Assembly (NCBI GenBank): GCA_964200185.2
Contig: CAXNAD020000412.1
Span: 1 to 20,216, forward strand
Origin: Choristocarpus tenellus KU-1152
Taxonomy: Eukaryota > Phaeophyceae
DNA length: 20,216 bases
Reading direction: 5' to 3'
Under the pieces are notes generated by a model. The model saw nothing but the letters and a program-made list of their open reading frames with translations. It was not told where the DNA came from and ran no database searches. Of this stretch, positions 10,701-18,200 are shown in pieces. The first letter of the stretch is position 1. The number at the start of each line of letters is the position of its first letter. Position numbers and translations under genes: made by a program.

Positions 10701-13700
10701 GGTAGGGATTGGGGCAGGGTAACAGGAACACACGAAAAAGGAATAGGGTTGTGGAGCAAGGGTGGTTAACCTGGGGAATGGGGGGGAGAGGGGATGGGAG
10801 CAGACATGGTGCGATAATGTTACCTTGACTTCATGGTAAACAGAGTTGTTAGAGGAATGCAAGATGAAGTTGGGGGAGCATACAAGGACAAAACCGGTGC
10901 ATAATTTCAGAAAATAGGTGCCAAGATAGGAGAGATTCCTCTCCTCTGCCTAATCTCACATCTCCTTTGCTCTCTCAGATATGGATATGTCACTATTAAT
11001 CACAGGAATACTGTACAATGGCATTGAAACTGCAAATGTGATAAGTCTACTTGATAGATACTCCACCACAGCAATACACCGCAGCATTTCATAGGGACTA
11101 CAACGAACACATGCTAACCTTAAGGTACACTATATGGTGTCACCCACCTTAAAACAAAATAGAAAAACTACACATTGGCACCAAACATGTGCATGCATCC
11201 ACACAACATACTTGTACAAAAAGAAAACAGCACCTCACCTGACTCATCAGCCACAGCAAGAAACGAGCATAGCTTGGCAGCACCATCCTCTCCAACTCAT
11301 CGAACTGATTGCCAATCACCACCTGGCGCTCCTTGCTGTTGGGCCCAACATACCTCAGCATGCAACTCAGATTCTCCTCAAGCTCTGTTTCCAACTCTTT
11401 TTCCTCCTTCACCCGATCCCTCCAGCTATTCTGACCTTGTCCAGAGTTCTTATCCCTGCCACGGTGACCCTTGCTCTGAGTACAAACGCTGCCTGGCAGC
11501 AAGGGGGCTGTACCCTCCCCCTCCACACTCTGGCATGCTGTGCGACACATTTCTTTATTTGGTTGGGCTCCTACCACAGCTTTGCCAACAGCAACATCTG
11601 AAGAAGTGACATCAGTATTGCCTATGGGCTTGGTGGCCTGGTGGGAAAGCTCCGGGCCAGAAATAGGAGTCTCAGCTTGGCCCTGACCTCCTTGGCCAAG
11701 AGCCTGCCCTTGAACATGACCACGATCACGACCGTCCTCAAATGTTTGGAGCAAGGGAGTAAATGAACTTCCACTAGGTGATACCCCCTGCACAATCGCA
11801 GCACCATCACTGACCATTGACTCACTTCCAGAGGTACATGCAATGTCCATTGGGTCATCACCGGCCCCTCTCAACACAGCTTTTTGCTGAGGAGCAGCAG
11901 GAACATTGTTAATAGCAGCTTGGACCTTTGTTTGGTCTTGGTGCTGGTTCTGACCCTGATCCAGAGTATTCAAATCAGATTCAGGGTTTCCTCCTCCCCC
12001 TGCACGGAGCACTGTGGTGGACATTGTGCTGCTCTGTAGCCTGCCTTTGCATCCAGTGTCCATATGCTGAGGTGCCTGCTGGGTGAGCACAGCCTGCGTA
12101 CCAGACTCAGACTGACCCTGACCAAGTTTTAAACTGAGATTCCAACTTGACTTGGTCATTCCATTACTATCTCTCTGTCGAGGTAGTGCAGTCTGTGCCA
12201 CGTCACCATTGGTAGGTTGGATTTCACCTCCAAAGGCATGTATAATTCTAGGGGAGGGTCCAGAAGAGGTGTCCATGGGATGGACAGGCTTCTCTACTTT
12301 GGACAAAGCAGAAACACAAGCAGCATCTAACATGTTTTTCATGTGTGCCAGTTGCTGTGAGGGCAGTGAATTGGGGGGGAACATTCGACAGATTCATACG
12401 CACAGAAAGGCTTGCAAATGAATAGGCAATGGGAAAATGGACAGATACACCTCAGTGCTCTTACGCACATTGGTTAAGGCTGATGATAATAGGTCAAGAG
12501 GGCTCTACCATATTGGGTTGGTCCATTAATTAGTGGGTAGACGTGTGGTACTGTACATGGCTCTATCTCTTGGGTTGTGAGATGTGACTGATAATGTTGT
12601 GGTGTGGTGGGGACGAACTGGTCGCTATAAATACCTAGACACAAAATGAACCAGCTGTCAGAAGTCGTGAGGACCCTTTGAATCTTTGACTGCAAAAATG
12701 GCATGATACCTCATCGCAACATGTCCACCCCGCGCGAAAACTACAGCTTATATCCTGGCAATGCATGTAACTGCAAATTTTATGCAACCATGGCACACAC
12801 GCAGTAGTCCAAGCACCCACTGTCATTGAATCACAGTGTTGGTGGGACAAATTCTACATGTCATAAGAAACCCCCTGATACTTTTGATGCACTTTCTTTA
12901 CTCCTTGATAACCTTGTGTTTAAACTGTACCTCTCCACAGATGACAATCCAAGGTGTGTTGACAGTCTCCGTCATGCACGTTCCTCCCCTCCAACAACTC
13001 AAAAACATCTCTAGGACAGACCTGAATTGAGAGCCAATGCCATGCTCACATGCAATTTCATGCATAAGTGTGGCAAGGTAAAGGGCCCAATGCTTCGCCA
13101 TGCACACAGCATGGCTGCAGCATGCCACTAGCCACCTACCTCGGAAGCATAACCTTTTCCTGTACTTGTCACATGACCAAGGTCCACGACTTCTCCACAC
13201 ACAACACGGTTGCAGTTTTCCAGCAACTGACAACAGACAGCTCAGATCGATCCTCTTGATGTTCAATCTGACGGTCAAGATATTGAGATACTGGTGTAGG
13301 GCAGCAGTCTCACAGTGGACATAGTTCCTCGAAGGTATAGTGGTATCACAATATCTCCACAAAACAAGCGGTCAGGGCACTGCATGACATAATCCATGCA
13401 ATGTGACCAGCTAGTTCCTGGTTGCACTTCAAGTTGTCGTTTTCATCTAACTGTCTCCCACTGAGCCCAATTTCTGGACCCTTTCCCAGGCAAAGGTTGT
13501 CCTCCCATTGCAAAGATAATTAGGAAAGGAGCCCAGTCAGGGTTCAAAGCCTTGATTGTGCCCATCTCTGTCCCATGGATAATGCTGGGCAAGTGCCCTG
13601 ACCTCAGATTTGATAAGGATGTCAAGCTGTAGAACCAAGGTACAACCCTTTACCGGAAAATTACCCTAGAAACTGAAACCCACAATCAAATACACATCTT

Positions 13701-15167
13701 GCAAGCCAGTGATAGTATTACTGATAGCTGACCACACCCTGATTGCTATCAACACTATGTATTCATCTCCTGTCCCTCGTCCTAACTTTACAACACATGG
13801 GCGAGGGGTTCTGACCACTGTTAGAATCACACACACACACACATAATTATGTGTGTGTGTGTGTTATTCTTGACATAGGTATTGAATAAATGATCACGGC
13901 ACTAAATTCAAAATATCCAGGACTTTTCCCAGACTGGCAAATAAAAACGGTCCTATGAGCGTAACAGATCAATTCCACAAGTTTCTAACATGCCTCGACC
14001 ATGTCCACCAGGTATTGTGGTCCATTTTCTGCTAGCTGGATTGGGTCTAACCTTGTCAAAACATGTCCGGACCACGTGCCTGCTAGTTGATCAACATTTC
14101 TCCAATAATGTTCCAGACCCATGTCCAGTATACACTGCATTAGTCTAGTCCACAGGCCAGGCAGGCCCACCCTCATACCAGTCTAACTCAAACAGATTTG
14201 TTTGGCCACTCCATGCAATAAGCAAATGAGGCAAGAAAACATACCCAGCCACCACCAAGGCCGAATTGACATCATTGGGGATTCCACTGATTCAAAATCA
14301 TTCACTCTGCTCCATAAAAGTAGTTCTCTTTTCTGCTGTTCTTATTATCTATTTTCTGTGTCCATTGCTGAACTTTCTTCCTTTGCACCTTGCAGTACCA
14401 GGCTCCATAGTAAAAAATTTACATTCCCCTTTCCGAAATAGTCCACTTTCCACTACTGTTCTTATCATCACTGACTGGACGTTGTTTTGACTATTAAAAT
14501 GGTAGTATTAGTAGTACCATCCGATGTTTAGAGTGAATGGGTCTGTGTGATTTTCTTTGATGTACCCAGCCTGTGTGCCATTTTCATTTTACCCAGCCAG
14601 TCATTGGTGACATATTCTAACACAGCTGTCGCTACTTCAAAATAGTCAGTCCGCTGGCCGACCCTGTACAACCAAGTATAATCATAGTCGACTCCATGAC
14701 CATGGCCAGGCCACAGGCCGACCTGTGACCACATGGTCAACAGGGAATATGCTAATTGCCCGGCCCAATGAAAAACCGTTGAAATAGCTCATATAGGAAG
14801 GACTTGAGTGCAACAATATTTATTCATACAGCAGTTTGCTTGAACATTCCTCTTACAACTATCTATGGCGATGGGTGGGTTGTTCAATACATGTACAACA
14901 AAATTAGTAAGGCTCTACATATTGTATTCTCATGTGGCTACTACTACTACTACCACTACTACTACTACTACTACTAGTAGCAGTTGTATGTCAAGACAAG
15001 CTACTACTGTGTCATCAACAATAGAGAACTTCTGCAGCAATACACAAATGTAAAGTATCCAACAAAAGTATTCCAGCTGCACCTTATTGAGGCAAAAAAC
15101 GCACACAGAAATGAAAAAAAAATATCAATCCCACATGCTTCCATCTTCTAGTGTGTGTGAGTCTACT

Positions 15168-15208
<41 letters not shown>

Positions 15209-18200
15209 TGGTGTATAGCACCCATGCATCATTCAATCAGATAATTAACAAACACGAAAAGCCTTAACAAACCAATACCAAGAATAGAAACGGCCAAGGC
15301 AAATGCTAACTAATCTAATCAATTTTTGCCTCTCACCATACCACATCACATTGAACTTAGTATAGTCCGATCCTAACCTTGAACCCTACCCCCCTAACCC
15401 CTCTATTATATTTCTGACACTCATCAAGAAGTCTCTGAAATTGCACCGCTTTCCGATCTTTTACAAACATCCGATACACTGCACTCTGAGTACACATTCA
15501 TCCGATATTCCCCCCCTATTACTACACATATCACTTTTTCTAGCTAGTTTCATTGCCTAACCTGCTGCTTGGCTTCTCTCAAGCTGTTGGTTGCATCAGT
15601 CAAGCGCATCCTTCGAAGCCCTTCAATCTCATACAAGAGCTGAGCCACCTATACAATACATACAAACATATACATTTCACCATTAAAAAAAGCAATACAA
15701 TTAATTATCAGAAAAATGACACTACTCTACAACAGTGTTGAGAAGATAAAAATAGTCGTGGTCTAGACATCGGTGTTAAACAGGGCTCCAAAAAGCAGTG
15801 GGCCGCTGATCCTGCCAAGGAATCAGAGATTGCTGCTGTCTAAATGTGTGAGATGTTGGTGGATCAACATATGGTGTAAAAGGAAAGGTATATGAGGTAT
15901 GTATGTAAACTGATTGTATAGACTAAACCTTTCATTGCCACCAACCAAACTACAACCCTATTTTCACCCCCGTCAAAGGCGTAGGTGCCAATAGGCGAGC
16001 GTCGACTCATGACATCTATTTGTATACCCTATATATCTATACACATCCAGGGTGTGGACTACCTAAAAAAAACGAAGGATAGGGCTGAGGTAAACTACCC
16101 AGAATAAAAATTGCGCACAAAGGTACCTGCAGATACCAACATGTATATGATGGGTTTTGGCATGCAAATCCCACAATGTTACATACCTACTAGTGCGCAT
16201 CTATATCAACAACAGTATATAGGGTTAAATTTAGGTTTGGGCTATGTGTAATGTCCTTTGTCTAAGGTTGCACTCCATACATCAAAATACACAAACATCA
16301 AGCTCTCTCAAGAGCTACTCTCTGATGCCAAAAAAGTTGATGAACATTGGGGGTGGTGTTGGGGTTGGGAAATGGGGTTGGTAGACTATCAGTTGGAGGA
16401 CTAGTGCGGAGATGGAGTAGGGACCTTTATTGAGGGTTATGGGCCAAGACCAATAGTGATAGTAGTTGATACCAAAGGGCACTTGGTCCATCAGCCTGTC
16501 CTATCCTATGACTCTGGCAGTTGGCAAATTGGTCAGTCGAGGCATTGTTGTAAGAAAGAATAAAATGACCTTAACAGAAAAAAAGCCTACCGGTCTGAGC
16601 TGTGCCCTATATAAAATGAGTTCCCACATAATGAGCCGTACTTGTAGGAAAGGAGAACATTCACCTTTAATCCCATATATAAAATATTACAAGGGAGGAA
16701 TTATAACAAACGATTGTGTAACATCTATCTTTAATCCCACACATACAATATTACAAGGGAAAAATTATTTTTTTAAATATTAACATCTATCTTTAATCCC
16801 ACACATACAATACTACAAGGGAAAAACTATTTTAAAACTTTTATCAACATCTATCTTTAATCCCATACATACAATATTACAAGGGTAACTAATTTTTAAA
16901 AATATATATATTGAGTTCTACTTGAATGGTTTACTAAATGGTTTCTTTCATGTACCACGTGCACGTAACAGCACCAAGAAGTATGAGTATGCATGCGGAA
17001 TACACGAGCAAGCATTAATCCCAAGCAACTTCCACTTTTCCTACTCTTACTTACGCAACCGAATACGCCGAGTTAAGAACTTAAATATTTTTTTACCATC
17101 GGGCGCCCTCCACCTCGTCCTTTCATCTCCTACAATCTCATATATAGATGTCCTTTTTTTCATAGCACTACAGAGCAGCCTAGAGCAGTGTAGTACAATA
17201 GTGCCAAAAAAAAAAAACAGCATCTCCCCCCCACCCACCCCATACCCACCCCAATAATAGATTCTCACCTTGTCCTCCAGCAGCTCCAGGTACTGCTTTT
17301 TTCTCCTTCGGGATTGCCTGGCACTCTCCCGATTCCTGGCAAGGCGTTTCTGCCTCCGTTCATCCTGTAACAGCAAGGATTGGTTAGAACCACAACTACA
17401 CGAGAAGAAAGTTCCCAAGTTGGCAGTTTCCTCTACAGCTGGCTGGGACAGACTTGAGCTGGGGGGAAAAGGGATGTGGTTGGGGGGCGGGGGAATACAG
17501 GACCAAAGTACTCTAAACAAACTTCATCGTCCCAACCCCTACGCCTAAGCTAATGTTCTATTACAACAGAAGCTCTTGTTCCCCGGCCCCCGATTCTTAC
17601 ATGCCCAGAAATTGGGGATGTACAGCACACAAAATCATATCACAAGAGTAAAGCAATGGTAAGCCACCTTGTTCCAAAGGTTTGCCATGTGATGTCTCAA
17701 GTCACGAGTTTAAAAAAAGATTGCCATAAATAACCCTCGCAGTTGACTCTTTCGGGGTGGAGCAGAAAAAAAAAGAAAAATATTTAAACACAAACGTTTG
17801 CGCACTGAATGTCGAGAAAACTGACCAGGGCCATAGCCACACTGTACAGCCACTGGGAGCGAGGCTCAACATTTGTGTCCGTGCAGTTGATCCCTGAAGT
17901 TGCTTACCTGGTCTTCACCTTGAGAAGTAGGACGTACCATCAGACTGTGAACATGTCCAGAACAAAATCTTATACTGTGGGGTATTGGTTCTGAAACTTG
18001 ATCGAGTATTGCAAGCGGTTTTGCACCCGCATTATCAACCAAATACAATACTGAATAATCGAAGTTCAAAACTAAGGGCAATTAGAAAACAAATTGTTGC
18101 ACAAAAAGTTACAGCGCGAGCCTCTACAACATCGGAATGCAATTAAGGTATTTAAACGCAATACAACCTCTAAATCTGATACAAGATAAGCACTGCGTTA

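Larger units (their letters stand above)
10696..11238 (-). other. bZIP gene intron
   Basis: This is a 543-base phase-0 intron with donor CAG then GTGAGG at 11238 and acceptor CCCTCAG at 10696. Besides the alternative acceptor and the quadruplex motif, nothing is recognised. Confidence 0.78.
12355..15561 (-). other. Long bZIP gene intron (or two introns around a cassette exon)
   Basis: The intron is about 3.2 kb, with donor CAG then GTTAGG at 15561. It contains a candidate cassette exon (13140-13226), a 48-nt palindrome (13823-13870), a trinucleotide repeat (14938-14980) and a CT/AT compound microsatellite (15168-15209). Open minus-strand frames of 63-154 codons at 12898-13362, 13985-14176 and 14528-14740 have Trp/Cys/His-rich composition and no motif; I treat them as chance. 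Confidence 0.7.
15649..17268 (-). other. bZIP gene intron between basic region and zipper
   Basis: This is a 1.6 kb phase-0 intron with donor AAG then GTGAGA. It carries a four-copy minisatellite (16665-16885) and a quadruplex motif (16349-16377). No further exon is needed, because the zipper register is continuous across the splice. Confidence 0.85.

Noticed and set aside
11134-11609. Two overlapping plus-strand frames of 144-155 codons
   Set aside because: Both are opposite the 372-residue bZIP exon and are rich in His, Pro and Cys, as expected for antisense of Gln/Gly-rich coding DNA.
12898-13362. 154-codon minus-strand open frame in the long intron
   Set aside because: Composition is Cys/Trp/His-rich with no motif, and several other frames are open over the same bases. 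Only the shorter 13140-13226 piece in another frame has matched splice borders.
16665-16885. CRISPR-like spacing of repeats
   Set aside because: The inter-repeat parts are themselves related and AT-rich, there are only four copies, and the context is a eukaryotic intron. It is a minisatellite.
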